A stretch of 64,000 nucleotides of DNA from CAWDYA01 sp963806495 (GCA_963806495.1 CAWDYA010000001.1:305302-369301), one strand, 5' to 3'. Shown: positions 18,162 to 28,606, numbered from the stretch's first letter. The notes: generated by a model not told the origin, from the sequence alone. Numbers and translations are program-made.

Positions 18162-18308
18162 CCGCTCTCCTCCTCGTCCTCAAAGGGGTGTCAAAGGCGC
18201 GGTCCACCCCGGAATGCGGGGCCGTACGGCCGGAGAATGTTCCTCTCTCTGGGCGGGGGCAGTTACAGGAAATCCTACCATCCTGTCCGTCGATCACAAC
18301 CCCGCCCG

Positions 18309-18662
18309 CTACAGCTCGCGGCGCGGAGCCGCGGTTGCCGGATCGCCCGTGTTCGGCGTCCCGGTGGGCTCGATGAGCATCAGGTGCACCTCGCCGGCGG
18401 CGTAGGGCTGGTGCTCCACGCCGCGGGGCACGACGAACATCTCGCCCGGGCCGAGCCGGACCACCCAATCCCGCATCCGCAGCTCGAGGTCCCCTTTCAG
18501 GACGAGGAAGAAATCATCGGTGTTGTCGTGCTTGTGCCAGATGAACTCCCCTTCCACCTTCACCACCATCACGTCGCACTCATTGAACCGTGCTACGGTG
18601 CGCGGCTGCCACCGGTCGTCGAAGTGCGAGAGCTTCTCCGCGAGGTTGACCTTCTCCTTCAT
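18309..18662 (-). CDS. cupin-domain protein
   Basis: 117 aa from ATG 18662 (MKEKVNLAEKL), preferred over three upstream ATGs because GGAGGTGG lies 8 bases before it. The cupin motif 1 is EFIWHKHDNTDDFFLVLKG and motif 2 is GPGEMFVVPRGVEHQP, with two His, Glu/Asp and a third His as metal ligands. Such single-domain cupins bind a metal and often act as small isomerases or sensors; the substrate is unknown. It is monocistronic, with 148 bp to the next gene and divergent from the efflux operon. Confidence 0.9.
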   Translation of the reverse strand: MKEKVNLAEKLSHFDDRWQPRTVARFNECDVMVVKVEGEFIWHKHDNTDDFFLVLKGDLELRMRDWVVRLGPGEMFVVPRGVEHQPYAAGEVHLMLIEPTGTPNTGDPATAAPRREL

Positions 18663-18710
18663 CTGCTCCACCTCCATGGCCATCCTACTACCCACCCGAC
18701 GTGCCGGCCC

Positions 18711-18726
18711 CGGTATCCTTTTTGCA
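18711..18726 (+). promoter_or_regulatory. weak sigma-54-like element before the second RND operon
   Basis: CGGTATCCTTTTTGCA has the GG-N10-GC spacing and an intact TTGCA but lacks the usual CAC after GG. It lies about 55 bp before the start codon of the TolC-like gene. Without a nearby activator gene this is only a candidate. Confidence 0.25.
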
Positions 18727-18782
18727 GTAACGGAATCTCTACCAGGAGGGGCACGCGCCCCGTTGGGACCGGGAGGACATCG

Positions 18783-20136
18783 ATGCGTCGTTTCAAGCTC
18801 TCGACGTGTGTCATTTCGCTCATTTCATTGGGTTTGTCCCTCACCGCCACTCCGGCGGCCGAAGCCGGAGGCAACCTCACGCTGGACGAGGCAATCCGCC
18901 TCGGGCTGGCGCGGAACCCCGGCCTCGCCTCGGTACGGGCGGAATCGGAGGCGGCCGACGCGGGCGTCCTGGAAGCGCAGGGGGGCCGCTGGCCCCTGCT
19001 CAGTCTCGAGGGGGGTGCCCGCCGATCCGACAACCAGGTGACGGTGTTCAGCGATAAGCTCACCTCCGGCATGTTCACCGCCGACGACTTCGCGCTCGAC
19101 AGCCTCAACAACCCCGATCCGGTCAGCCATACGAACGCCGCCGTGGCGATCGAGATACCGCTGTACACGTCGGGCCGCATCCGTCACAGCGTCGAGGCGG
19201 CCGAAGGACGAAGCGGGGCCTCACGCTCGCGGGTGCGGGCCGCCGAGGCGGAATCTGACCGCCGCGATCACGGAGTCGTACTTCGGGATCGCGCTCGCTC
19301 TCGAATCGGTCAAGGTCGCGGAGAGCGCGGTCGCCGACGCGCGAGGGCACGAGAAGATCGCCGCGGCCCGGCACGAGGCCGGCTCGGCCCTGCGCTCCGA
19401 TCTGCTCCGGACGCAGGTCCAGCGTCTGTCGCGCGAGCGCGATCTGGAGCGACGCCGTGCCGACGTCGACCTCGCTCGCGCGCGGCTGCGCCGCCTGATC
19501 GCGGCACCGCTCGACGAGCCGGTTGATCCCGCCACACCCCTCGCAGAGCCTTCCGAGCCTCTTGGCGAGGTGGACGAGTGGATCGGGCGGGCGAGGGCCG
19601 TTCGGCCCGAGATAGAGGCGGCCCGGCGTCAGGCCGACGCGGCGCGCGCGGCCGCCGGGATGGCACGCGCCGCCATCGGGCCCGAAGTAGCCGGAATGGC
19701 CCGCTACGAGCGCAACGCCGACGGGTTCGACTGGGGGGACGGATCGTATCTGGTCGGCGTCAGCATACGGTGGACCGCCTTCGACCGCGGCCGTCTCGCC
19801 CGCACCGAGGCGGCTAATGCCCGCGTGCGGTCCGCGGAGGCGCAGGAACGCGCCGCCGCCGACGGCGTCGCGCTCGAGGTGCAGCAGGCATACCTCGACG
19901 CCCGCGTCGCCGACCGGAGCCTCAGCGTGGCGCGCGAGGCGGTGCAGGCCGCCGAGACCGCCCGGCAAATCACCGCGGATCGTTATGCCGGCGGGCTGCT
20001 CCCCGTCACCGACCTGCTCAACGTCGAGACGGAGCTCGTGGCTGCCCGGCTCGGCGAGCTCTCGGCTCTCTACGACACCATCGTCGGACGCGTGCGTCTG
20101 TCGCGCGCCGCCGGCGTGCTGGAGGAATCACGATGA
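18783..20136 (+). CDS. TolC-family outer-membrane efflux protein, frameshifted
   Basis: Starts at ATG 18783 with GGGAGGACATCG upstream and a signal peptide (MRRFKLSTCVISLISLGLSL). OEP repeats follow: LTLDEAIRLGLARNPGLASVRAE, then the coiled helices and IEIPLYTSGRIRHSVEAAEG. One extra base at 19254-19256 breaks the frame after AEAE; reading on one base later gives LTAAITESYFGIALALESVKVAE and continues without interruption to the TGA at 20136. The intact product would be about 450 aa. The stop overlaps the adaptor gene (ATGA). It forms the outer-membrane channel of the pump encoded by the next two genes. The insertion is most likely a sequence error. Confidence 0.88.
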
Positions 20137-21194
20137 CTCAGCGCGGCAGGAAACGGGCAACCCTCGTCCTCGGCACGCTCGTGCCGCTGGCTCTCCTCAT
20201 CGGGTGCGGCTCGCCCCCCGCGCGGGAAACGGACGATCCGCTCGCCTCGCGTCCGCCCGTCGACGTGCGCACCGCCCGCGTGCGGATGTCGGCCGCCGCC
20301 GGCACGGAGGCGCCAGGCACCGTGGAGGCGGCGACGGTCGCCGACGTGGCGAGCCGCATCGCCGCCGTCATCGAAACAATCGAGGTCGATGCAGGCGATG
20401 CCGTGCGCCGCGGTCAGGTCCTGGCCCGGCTCGATGGGCGCGATCTGCGCGCCCGCGTCGGCGCCGCCGACGCGTCCCTTCGAGCCGCCGTCGCGCAGCA
20501 CGAGCGGATCCGATCGCTGTTCGAGAAGGAAGCCGCCACCCGGCAGGAGCTCGACGCCGCAGAGGAAGCCCGCGCCGCGGCCGAGGCGGGTGTCAGCGCG
20601 GCGAAGGCCCAGCTCGACTATGTCGTGCTCCGCGCGCCATTCGACGGTCGTGTGGTCGCGAAGACCGCTTCGGCGGGTGACCTCGCCTCGCCCGGACGGC
20701 CACTCATGACGCTGCAGGCGGCCGGGCTGATGCGGGCCGTCGCCACGGTGTCCCCTGAGCAGGTGGCGGATCTCACGGTCGGCTCGCCCGTCGGGGTGGC
20801 GCTCGGCGACGGGAGGACGCTTCAGGCGGCCCTGTCCGTGATCAGCCCCGCTTCGGACCCGGCCTCGCGCCGATTCCTGGTCAAGGCCGACCTGCCGCTC
20901 GACGCGGGAGTCCGGGCCGGCTCTTTCGTGAGGCTGCTCCTGCCGCCGACCTCCACGGCCGGGTCGCAGCCGGTGGCTCCGAAGACCGCGCTTGTCGAGC
21001 ACGGGGCTCTGACCGGGCTGTACCTGGTCAAGAACGGCCGCGCACGGCTCGTATGGATCAGCCCGGGGCCGAGCGTGGATGACGGCGTCATCGTGCGCGC
21101 CGGGCTGTCCGAAGGGGACGAGGTGATCCTCGACCCCGCCGGTCTGGTCGACGGAGCGCCCGTACACGCCGCCTCCCCGGAAGCGGTGCCATGA
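20133..21194 (+). CDS. RND efflux periplasmic adaptor lipoprotein
   Basis: 353 aa. A lipoprotein signal peptide ends LLIGC, so Cys near residue 26 would be acylated. The membrane-fusion layout is clear: barrel-sandwich hybrid halves (VADVASRIAAVIETIEVDAGDAVRRGQVLARLDG and YVVLRAPFDGRVV) flank an alpha-helical hairpin, followed by beta-barrel and membrane-proximal domains. It overlaps the TolC-like gene and the permease gene by four bases each, so the operon is outer-membrane factor, adaptor, pump. Unlike CusB it has no heavy-metal-binding domain, which points to organic substrates or lipids. Confidence 0.93.
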   Translation: MTQRGRKRATLVLGTLVPLALLIGCGSPPARETDDPLASRPPVDVRTARVRMSAAAGTEAPGTVEAATVADVASRIAAVIETIEVDAGDAVRRGQVLARLDGRDLRARVGAADASLRAAVAQHERIRSLFEKEAATRQELDAAEEARAAAEAGVSAAKAQLDYVVLRAPFDGRVVAKTASAGDLASPGRPLMTLQAAGLMRAVATVSPEQVADLTVGSPVGVALGDGRTLQAALSVISPASDPASRRFLVKADLPLDAGVRAGSFVRLLLPPTSTAGSQPVAPKTALVEHGALTGLYLVKNGRARLVWISPGPSVDDGVIVRAGLSEGDEVILDPAGLVDGAPVHAASPEAVP

Positions 21195-24100
21195 GCGCTC
21201 CGCCCGAAACCGGTCTGGCCGGGCGTCTCGCCGGGACCTTCCTGACGTCACGCCTCACGCCGCTGGCGGTGCTCTCGGCGGTACTGATCGGCCTGCTCGC
21301 CGTGTGGCTGACGCCGCCGGAGGAAGAGCCCCAGATCCTCGTGCCGATGGTCGACATCCGCGTCGGGATGCCCGGCGCGACCCCGCTCGAGGTGGAACAG
21401 AGGATCACCAATCCCCTGGAAAAGTACCTGTGGGGTATCCCGGGCGTCGAGTACATCTACAGCTCGTCCCTGCCTGGCGCGGCACTGGTGACGGTGCGCT
21501 TCAAGGTCAACGAGCCGCTCGAGACCAGCCTCGTCAAGGTGTACGACCAGCTCTCCGCCCACATGCAGGAGAAGCCCGCCGAGGCGACGCCGCCGATGGT
21601 GCAGCTCCTGACCATCGATGACGTTCCCTTCCTCGCGCTGACGCTCTACAGCGAGACGATGTCCGGATCCGACCTGCGGCGTCTCGCCCAGGAGGTGGCC
21701 CGCGACATCGAGGAGGTGCCGGACGCCGCGAAGGTGGACGTGACAGGAGGGGAGAGGCGTCAGGTGCGGATCCTGCCCGACCCCTCCCGCCTGGCCGCCC
21801 ACGGCGTCTCGCTGCTGGATCTTCGGCCCGGCCGTGGCCGCCGCATCCGCGCAGCAGCCGGCCGGCAGCGTCGTCTCCTCCAACGAGGAGATCCTGGTCG
21901 AGGCCGGCCCGTTTCTCCGTGACGTCCGGGATCTCGACACGGTGGTGGTCGCGGTGCGGGACGGCCGGCCGGTCTATCTGCCCGACGTGGCGACAATCGT
22001 GGACGGCCCCGAGGTGCCCGAGCATTACGTCTTTCTCGGGCTCGGGCCGGCCGCCGCGGAGCGCGGTGTCGAGCCCGCCTCGGACGGCGGCCCTCCCGCC
22101 GGCGGTGAGTACTCCGCCGTGACGATCTCGGTGGCGAAGAGACCCGGCTCCAACGCCACGGCGCTCGCCCGCCGGATCCTCTCCTCGGTGGATGCCCTCG
22201 AGGGGAGCCTGATCCCGGCGTCGGTCAAGGTGGCCGTCACCCGTGATTACGGCGAGACCGCGGCGCACAAGTCCAACGAGCTGATCGAGCACCTGTTGAT
22301 CGCCACCCTCTCGGTCATCCTGCTGATCGCCCTGGCGATGGGGTGGCGGGCCTCGATCGTGGTCGGCATCGCGGTGCCGGTCACGCTGGCCCTGACCCTG
22401 TTCATCTATTTCCTGCTCGGCTACACGCTCAACCGGGTCACGCTGTTCGCGCTCATATTCTCGATCGGAATACTGGTCGACGACGCGATCGTGGTGGTGG
22501 AGAACATCCACCGGCACTACGCCATGCGCGACAAGCGATCGCTTCTGCGTCTCGCCGTGGACGCGGTGGACGAGGTCGGCAACCCGACCATCCTCGCCAC
22601 CTTCACCGTGATCGCGGCGATCCTGCCGATGGCGTTCGTGCGCGGGCTGATGGGGCCCTACATGAGGCCGATTCCGGTGGGGGCCTCGCTGGCGATGCTG
22701 TTCAGCCTGATCATCGCCTTCGTCATCTCCCCCTGGGCCGCGGTCAAGCTGCTCAAGCCGCACGAAGGCGGCGATGCGCACGAGGGCAATCGGGAAGGAC
22801 TGCTGGACCGGCTCTACCGCCGGTGGATGGGCGCCCTCGTGCGTCACCGGTTGCAGCAGATCGGCTTCTTCGTCTTCGTGCTTCTGCTGCTCGGTGGCGC
22901 GGCGGCGCTGGTCTGGTTCGGCGCGGTCAAGGTGAAGATGCTGCCATTCGACAACAAGAGCGAGTTTCAGGTGCTGCTCGACTTCGACGAAGGGACGCCG
23001 GTGCAGGTGTCGCTCGATGCAGCGCGCGAGGTGGGCCGTTACCTTTCACGCGTGCCCGAGGTCACCGACTACGAGATCTACGCGGGCACTGCGGCACCGG
23101 TGAACTTCAACGGCCTCGTCCGGCACTACTTCTACCGCCAGCAGCCCAACGGCGCCGACATCCAGGTCAACCTCGTGGACAAGTCCGACCGCGATCAGCA
23201 GAGCCACGACATCGCCAAGAGGGTCCGGCCGGAGATCGTCGCCATCGCCTCACGTTTCGGCGCCCGCGCCAAGGTGGTGGAGATCCCTCCCGGCCCGCCG
23301 GTCCTGTCGACCCTCGTGGCCGAGGTGTACGGGCCCGACTACAAACGGCAGATGGAGGTAGCACAGCGGATCGAGAGACTGTTCGAGACCTCCCCCGACA
23401 TCGTCGACATCGACACCTCGATCCCTTTTCCCCAGCCGAAGGACTTCCTCCAGGTCGACAGGGAGAAGGCCTCCCTGCACGGCGTGGCGCCGGCCCGCGT
23501 GGTCGACACCGTGGCCACCGCGATCTCCGGGGCCGACGTGGCGCTGCTGCGTGTTCCCCGCGCGCGCGAGCCGGTGCCGATCCGGGTCGGTTTCCCACCG
23601 GCGCTTCGCGACGGACTGCAGCCGGCTCTCGACCTGCGCCTGAGAGCGGCCGGCGGAGCCATGGTCCGGCTCGGCGATCTGGTGAGAGTCGAGCGAACCG
23701 CCGAGCAGCCGCCCATCCTGCACAAGAACCTCCAGCGTGTGGCGTACGTGCTGGCGGACCTCGCCGGAGAGGAGGAGAGCCCCGTCTACGCGATCGCCCA
23801 CCTGGACCGGCAGATCGCGGCCATGACCATCCCCGAGGAGTACACCATCGAGCGGTACTCGACCCACCAGCCCGAATCGACCGCGAAGCTTTCGATGAAG
23901 TGGGACGGCGAGTGGCACATCACCTACGAGGTGTTCCGCGATCTCGGCATCGCGTTCGCGCTCGTGCTGGTGCTGATCTACATCCTGGTCGTGGGCTGGT
24001 TCGAGTCGTTCCGCACGCCGTTCGTCATCATGCTGCCGATCCCGCTGTCGCTCATCGGGATCATCCCGGGCCACTGGCTGTTCGGGGCCTTCTTCACCGC

Positions 24101-24407
24101 GACCTCGATGATCGGCTTCATCGCGGGCGCGGGGATCATCGTCCGCAACTCGATCATCCTGGTCGACTTCATCGAGCAGCGACGCCGTCAGGGGATGCCC
24201 CTCGAAGAGGCGGTGGTGGACGCAGGCGCCGTGCGATTCCGCCCGATGCTGCTGACCGCGGCCGCGGTGGTCGTCGGCTCGGCGGTGATCCTGTTCGACC
24301 CGATCTTCCAGGGTCTGGCTCTCTCCCTGATGATGGGCGAGGTGGCGGCGACTCTCCTGAGCCGTGTGGCGGTGCCTGTGCTCTATTACATGACCGCGAA
24401 GTCGTAG
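21191..24407 (+). CDS. AcrB/HAE-like RND efflux permease, frameshifted
   Basis: About 1071 aa once one base is removed. Segment one (21191 onward) has the first helix and the first half of the first porter domain (PMVDIRVGMPGATPLEVEQ, YIYSSSLPGAALVTVRF). An extra C in the CCC run at 21827-21829 breaks the frame at LDLRP; the next frame continues AVAAASAQQPAGSVVSSNEE to the end. TM4 has ILVDDAIVVVENIHRHY with the paired Asp residues needed for proton transfer. The TM4 sequence is not of the metal-pump type. With the adaptor and TolC-like protein it forms a drug, lipid or pigment exporter; it stands near, but is not clearly part of, the fatty-acid-like cluster downstream. Confidence 0.9.
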
Positions 24408-24432
24408 CGGCCGGCTGCGACCCAGGGCCGCT

Positions 24433-25449
24433 TCAGGGGCAGACGTCGAGACGCAGACGCAACAGATCCCGCAGCCAGAGCACCTGCGCCGTCTTGCGGC
24501 CGGCTGCAGCTAACCGTGTGACGGGCGACCTGAGCGCCTGCTGCCAGCGTGCTGATTCCAGCGCGAGCCGCGAGCTGCCGGTCTTGAGGGAGATCACACG
24601 GGCCAGGGATACGTGCAGGGCGTGGTAGTAGACGCTGGCAAGATATGGTCTGTCGTACACCTTGAGTGCATAGAGGCTCCACCCTGAGGACGTCGTGTAC
24701 CTTGAGATTATCCGATCCAGGCTTCTCTCCAACCGTCCGCACAGATCCCGCGCTCGCTCGTCCCCGAGCGCGTCCCGCAGATCGTAGAGTGCGAACAGAC
24801 CGTACAGGCACCCGTTGAGCACGTGCTTCACCCCGGTGCCCGGCGCTTCCTGCAGAAACGGGTCACCGTCGACCGTACCCAGCGTGCCCCCCTCAGCCAC
24901 CGGACGCACAAGCCGGCGAGCGACCGCCTCGATGGCACGTCTCCCCTCGCGATCGGGCGCACCTTCGTGAAGCCGGATGAGCGCAGAGAGAACGACACCC
25001 TGCACGTTGGCGTGCGCCGAGACGGAGATCATCCGTTCAGGATCCGGCCCGCGACCGAGCGCTCCGGTGGCAGTTGAAGAACGAACAAGCGATGGCAGCA
25101 CCGAGTATGCCTTGCGACGAGCTTCCTCGTCGTTCGTGCTCTCGGCCACATCCAACATCCTCATGGCGTATCGGGAGACGACGAGCGGATGGTATTCCGC
25201 GAGACCCTCACGAAGTCTGTACGGAATTCCCATCCGGTCGAAGAGATTTCTCCTCGTGTAGCCGCCGTGCCCGTCGGCGTTATGCAGGGGTTCTCCGATG
25301 TAGTATCTCGGATGTCGTTCCTTCCAGGGCTGCGGTGTGAGGATGGGCGCCGGATCGGGCGCATGCCGGAGGAATTTCAGAAGCTTGCCGGCGCGCACAA
25401 GGAGGTCGCCTTCGTCCTGGTAATGACATGACCGGCTTGGGACGGGCAT
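24433..25449 (-). CDS. D-glucuronyl C5-epimerase C-terminal-domain-like protein
   Basis: 338 aa from ATG 25449 (MPVPSRSCHYQ); the longer frame upstream is shadow coding. The core NADGHGGYTRRNLF, KHVLNGCLYGLFALYDLRDALGD and SSGWSLYALKVYDRPYLASVYYHALHVSLARVI resembles the (alpha/alpha) barrel C-terminal domain of glucuronyl C5-epimerases that appears in many bacterial polysaccharide clusters. No signal peptide or membrane helix is evident. The substrate is unknown, and no other heparosan or alginate genes are near. It converges on the RND permease gene with only 25 bp between them. Confidence 0.75.
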   Translation of the reverse strand: MPVPSRSCHYQDEGDLLVRAGKLLKFLRHAPDPAPILTPQPWKERHPRYYIGEPLHNADGHGGYTRRNLFDRMGIPYRLREGLAEYHPLVVSRYAMRMLDVAESTNDEEARRKAYSVLPSLVRSSTATGALGRGPDPERMISVSAHANVQGVVLSALIRLHEGAPDREGRRAIEAVARRLVRPVAEGGTLGTVDGDPFLQEAPGTGVKHVLNGCLYGLFALYDLRDALGDERARDLCGRLERSLDRIISRYTTSSGWSLYALKVYDRPYLASVYYHALHVSLARVISLKTGSSRLALESARWQQALRSPVTRLAAAGRKTAQVLWLRDLLRLRLDVCP

Positions 25450-25568
25450 ACGAGGACCTGTATGATCGGCAGGCAAGAACCGGATATCTTCCGGATTATG
25501 CGCGATCGTAGTCGCTGATGGGAAGAGGCGTCTTCCGGCGGCCGGCGCCGGGGCGGGGCGGGGCAGCG

Positions 25569-25973
25569 TTACTTCCTGTCGATGCTGTACTTGCCCGGGC
25601 CGATGAAAATCAGGGACAGGAACAGAACGCCGGCCTCGATCGCGTGCGCGGCGCGGCCGAGGCCGTCTCCGCTGGCGAGGTGGTGCGTGGCGGCCACCGT
25701 CATGGTGAATGCCAGCAGGATGCAGGCGGGCCGGAAGGCCAGCCCCAGCAGCAGGCAGAGCCCGCCACCGAACTCCGCCACGCCGGCCATGAACCCCCAG
25801 AACCCGGGAGCGAAGGTGACGCCGAGGTTGGCCATGGCGCCGCCCAGCCCCGACCACATCTCCGGGCCACCGATCAGCTTGGGCCATCCGTGGAACATGA
25901 ACATCGCGCCCGTTCCGACTCTCAGAACGAGCAGGCCGAAGTCCCGGAATCTGGTCAACGACGTCAGGATCAT
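25569..25973 (-). CDS. DoxX-family membrane protein
   Basis: 134 aa with four transmembrane helices. The first has LLVLRVGTGAMFMFHGWPKLIGG, the second is FMAGVAEFGGGLCLLLGLAFRPA, the third ILLAFTMTVAATHHLASGDG and the fourth AIEAGVLFLSLIFIGPGKYSIDRK. This is the DoxX/DoxD pattern (YphA-like). Its ATG overlaps the stop of the FAD enzyme gene (ATGA), so the two are co-translated; DoxX proteins often accompany redox enzymes. The biochemical role is unknown. Confidence 0.9.
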   Translation of the reverse strand: MILTSLTRFRDFGLLVLRVGTGAMFMFHGWPKLIGGPEMWSGLGGAMANLGVTFAPGFWGFMAGVAEFGGGLCLLLGLAFRPACILLAFTMTVAATHHLASGDGLGRAAHAIEAGVLFLSLIFIGPGKYSIDRK

Positions 25974-27526
25974 CGTGTCTCCTGTCTGCCAATCGAATCC
26001 ACGTTGGGTGTCGGTGCGACCGGACGGCTCCGGCCGGACACCAGCCGGTCGCCGATCGAGCCGAGCTCGAGCAGCGCGAGCCGGGCCAGTACGCCGGGCA
26101 CGAACCGCAGGTTGCTGAAGCCGAGCTTGAAGCCGGGCAGCAGCACCCGCCGGCCGGCGTTTTTCCGGCCCCACCGGCCCGAAGCGAGCCGCGCTCTGCC
26201 GATGGCCGCAAGACGGCGGTTCACGAACCTCATGAGACGGTAGAACGGATACGCGATCGGCTCGGAGAACAGCGGTCGCAGCCCGGCCACGCCGTCCCTG
26301 TACGGCGGCGTCACGACGCCGAAGTAATACATCGACACCTCCAGCCGCAGCGCGACCTCCATCAGCTCGGCATCGCCGAGGTAGAAGTACTTGTCGCGGT
26401 ACAGCGCCTCGAACCAGCGCCCGAACCCGGTGGTGAAGGCGGTATTGTGCTTCGCCACGGCGGCGGCGGTGGCATCCTTCGCGGCGCCGGGCGCGAGGGC
26501 CGCGGCCACGACGCCTGCCGTGGCGGTCGTGGTCAGCGCCGCCCAGTCGAGGCCGGGGCTGTAGAACGGATCGAGGAACCCGGCGGCGTCGCCGACCATC
26601 GCCCATCCGTCACCCATGATCCGGCTGACGGAATAGGACAGACCGTTGAGGGCATGCAAATCGTCGTCGAGCCGCGTCGCGCCCTCAATCAGCTCCCGTC
26701 CCGCCGGGAAGCTCCTCAGGAACGCATCGAAGCGCCGGGCGACGGTCTCGCCGGGCGGCAGCTCGAAGAGCCTCTCGTCCCACACAACGCCGATGCTCGT
26801 CTGACCTCCCGGCAGGGGGATCGCCCAGACCCACCAGCCGGGCCCCGTGAGGTGGTTGGTCGAGAGCCCGCGCGAGGAAACCGAGGGACACGTTGGCCCC
26901 TGCCGGAGCCAGTCGCCGTCGAAGTCCCGGGTGCCGGTATAGCGCGCCCAGATCGACCGGGTCGGATGCGCGGTGATGGGAGACAGCAGGCCAAGGCGTC
27001 GGGCCAGCCAGGCCCTGCGTCCGGTGGCGTCAATCACCCAGCGTGCCCGCAGGGCCCCGGGGCCCGCGGCCGACTCGACCCGAACCACCGAGCGGTCCCC
27101 TTCGTTGATCTCCACGTCGACGGCCTGTGCGGGCCGCATCACGCGGACCCCGGCGGCCGCGGCAAGTCCGAGAACGTGCTCGTCCAGTACCAATCGGTCG
27201 ATGTGGAGGCTCGGCACGCGGGTCTGGTACTTGTTGCCCAGCTCCGAGGCCTGCGCGAGGGTGGAGACCTCGCGGTTGTTGAACCAGAAGCGCAGGCCGT
27301 ATTTCGGCAGATGTCCGAGCGCCAGGTGTCTGTCGAGCCCCAGCACCTGGAGCAGGAACCAGGTGGCGAGCTCGATGGCCGACTCGCCGACCTTCCGGTC
27401 GAAAGTCCGGCTCTTCTCCACGATCGTGACCCGCAGTGTCGGGTCGGCCCGGCGCAGCAGCAGGGCGGTCGCCGCGCCGGAGAGCCCGCCTCCCACGATC
27501 ACGACGTCGGTCACGGAGTCCGGCAT
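25970..27526 (-). CDS. FAD-dependent oxidoreductase / tryptophan-halogenase-like enzyme
   Basis: 518 aa. The dinucleotide fold is VVIVGGGLSGAATALLL at residue 8. FAD motifs are EKSRTFDRKVGESAIELATWFL (the GES loop after it is typical of flavin-dependent halogenases), IDATGRRAWLARRLGL and MVGDAAGFLDPFYSPGLDWA. The WxWxIP-like motif appears as GWWVWAIPLP. Halogenases of this type occur in aryl-polyene, flexirubin and dialkylresorcinol clusters, where they act on aryl lipids. The C-terminal 150 residues (YYFGVVTPPYRDG, FYRLMRFVNRRLAA) are alpha-helical and basic, fitting membrane or lipid association. The catalytic Lys of halogenases was not placed with certainty, so an epoxidase or reductase role is possible. 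Confidence 0.8.
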   Translation of the reverse strand: MPDSVTDVVIVGGGLSGAATALLLRRADPTLRVTIVEKSRTFDRKVGESAIELATWFLLQVLGLDRHLALGHLPKYGLRFWFNNREVSTLAQASELGNKYQTRVPSLHIDRLVLDEHVLGLAAAAGVRVMRPAQAVDVEINEGDRSVVRVESAAGPGALRARWVIDATGRRAWLARRLGLLSPITAHPTRSIWARYTGTRDFDGDWLRQGPTCPSVSSRGLSTNHLTGPGWWVWAIPLPGGQTSIGVVWDERLFELPPGETVARRFDAFLRSFPAGRELIEGATRLDDDLHALNGLSYSVSRIMGDGWAMVGDAAGFLDPFYSPGLDWAALTTTATAGVVAAALAPGAAKDATAAAVAKHNTAFTTGFGRWFEALYRDKYFYLGDAELMEVALRLEVSMYYFGVVTPPYRDGVAGLRPLFSEPIAYPFYRLMRFVNRRLAAIGRARLASGRWGRKNAGRRVLLPGFKLGFSNLRFVPGVLARLALLELGSIGDRLVSGRSRPVAPTPNVDSIGRQETR

Positions 27527-27616
27527 GGCGATGAGGATATCACACGGATCGAGCGCCCCTCTTGCGGTGCGCGGGGCGAGCGGGTACCCTTACACTTCTT
27601 CACCTGCCGCCGCACC

Positions 27617-28606
27617 ATGAGGGACGGACCAGTGACACCTCCCGGATACCATCCCGAATCGCCCGCCCCGGCCGCCGCCGGCCGGCCCCGATGGTACACC
27701 CACGGCTGGAACCGGCCGATTTCGTGGGAGCTCGTGCTCGGCATCACGCCTTGGCTGCCCCGGATCCTGCTTTCCCCTGCCCGGCACGTCGTCTCGTTCG
27801 CCTGCTTCGTCTGCATGCCGCGAGAGCGTGCCGCGGCGCGGCGCAACCTGGCGCGCGTCACGGGGCGCGGGGGGCTCGGAACCCTCCTGCTGGCCTACCG
27901 GCTGTTCCACAACTTCAGCCGGTTCATGATCAGCTACGGCGGGCTCGGGTCGTTCGACCCGGAAGCCGAGCCCGGCCGGCTGCTCGGCGTCGATGAGACG
28001 GAGCGCATCATCCGGCAGGTGATCGACGAGGGCCGCGGTGTGGTGATCGTGACGATGCACGTGGGGCACTGGGATCTCGGGCTCCGGCTGCTCACGCGCC
28101 ACGGACTGCCCGTCCACGTCGTGATGCTCTCCGAGGAGTCCGACGAGGTGTCTCGATACGCGAACGAGGCGCGCGCGCTGCCGAATCTCACGGTGCACCG
28201 GATGGGTAGCTCGCCGCTACTGGCCGTCGAGCTTATGACGGCGCTCAAGCGCGGCGAGATCGTCGCTGTGCAGGCGGATCGACCCGTGGGCGGCAATGTG
28301 ATGCCGACACGCCTGTTCGGCGCCGAGACACCGCTTCCGACAGGACCCGCGCAGCTCGCGATGGCCACGGGAGCGCCCGTGCTGCCCCTCTTCGTCCTGT
28401 TCGAGACGGGCGGCCGGTACCAGCTCCTGGCCATGTCACCCATGCGGTTCGAGCGTGGACGGGGCGACGGCGCGAAGGCGGCGCTCGCCGCGGCGATGAA
28501 GCATGTCGCCGGGATGATGGAGTCGGTGCTGTCACGCTATCCGGATCAGTGGTTCAATTTCTACGATGTCTGGCCCGTCGCCCGGGCGGGAGACGACCAT
28601 GAATGA
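27617..28606 (+). CDS. LpxL/LpxM-like lysophospholipid acyltransferase
   Basis: 329 aa. The motif HVGHWDLGLRLL (His-x4-Asp type) near residue 147 is the acyltransferase catalytic box. EIVAVQADRP and GPAQLAMATGAPVLPLFV are the second and third boxes of lipid A acyltransferases. A hydrophobic helix near the N-terminus (ILLSPARHVVSFACFVCM) anchors it in the inner membrane. GTG 27632 is an alternative start. It overlaps the DUF2062 gene by 8 bases and leads a rightward operon with two ketosynthases. Acyltransferases of this kind attach aryl-polyene or fatty acyl chains to outer-membrane lipids in related clusters; the acceptor here is unknown. Confidence 0.88.
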   Translation: MRDGPVTPPGYHPESPAPAAAGRPRWYTHGWNRPISWELVLGITPWLPRILLSPARHVVSFACFVCMPRERAAARRNLARVTGRGGLGTLLLAYRLFHNFSRFMISYGGLGSFDPEAEPGRLLGVDETERIIRQVIDEGRGVVIVTMHVGHWDLGLRLLTRHGLPVHVVMLSEESDEVSRYANEARALPNLTVHRMGSSPLLAVELMTALKRGEIVAVQADRPVGGNVMPTRLFGAETPLPTGPAQLAMATGAPVLPLFVLFETGGRYQLLAMSPMRFERGRGDGAKAALAAAMKHVAGMMESVLSRYPDQWFNFYDVWPVARAGDDHE

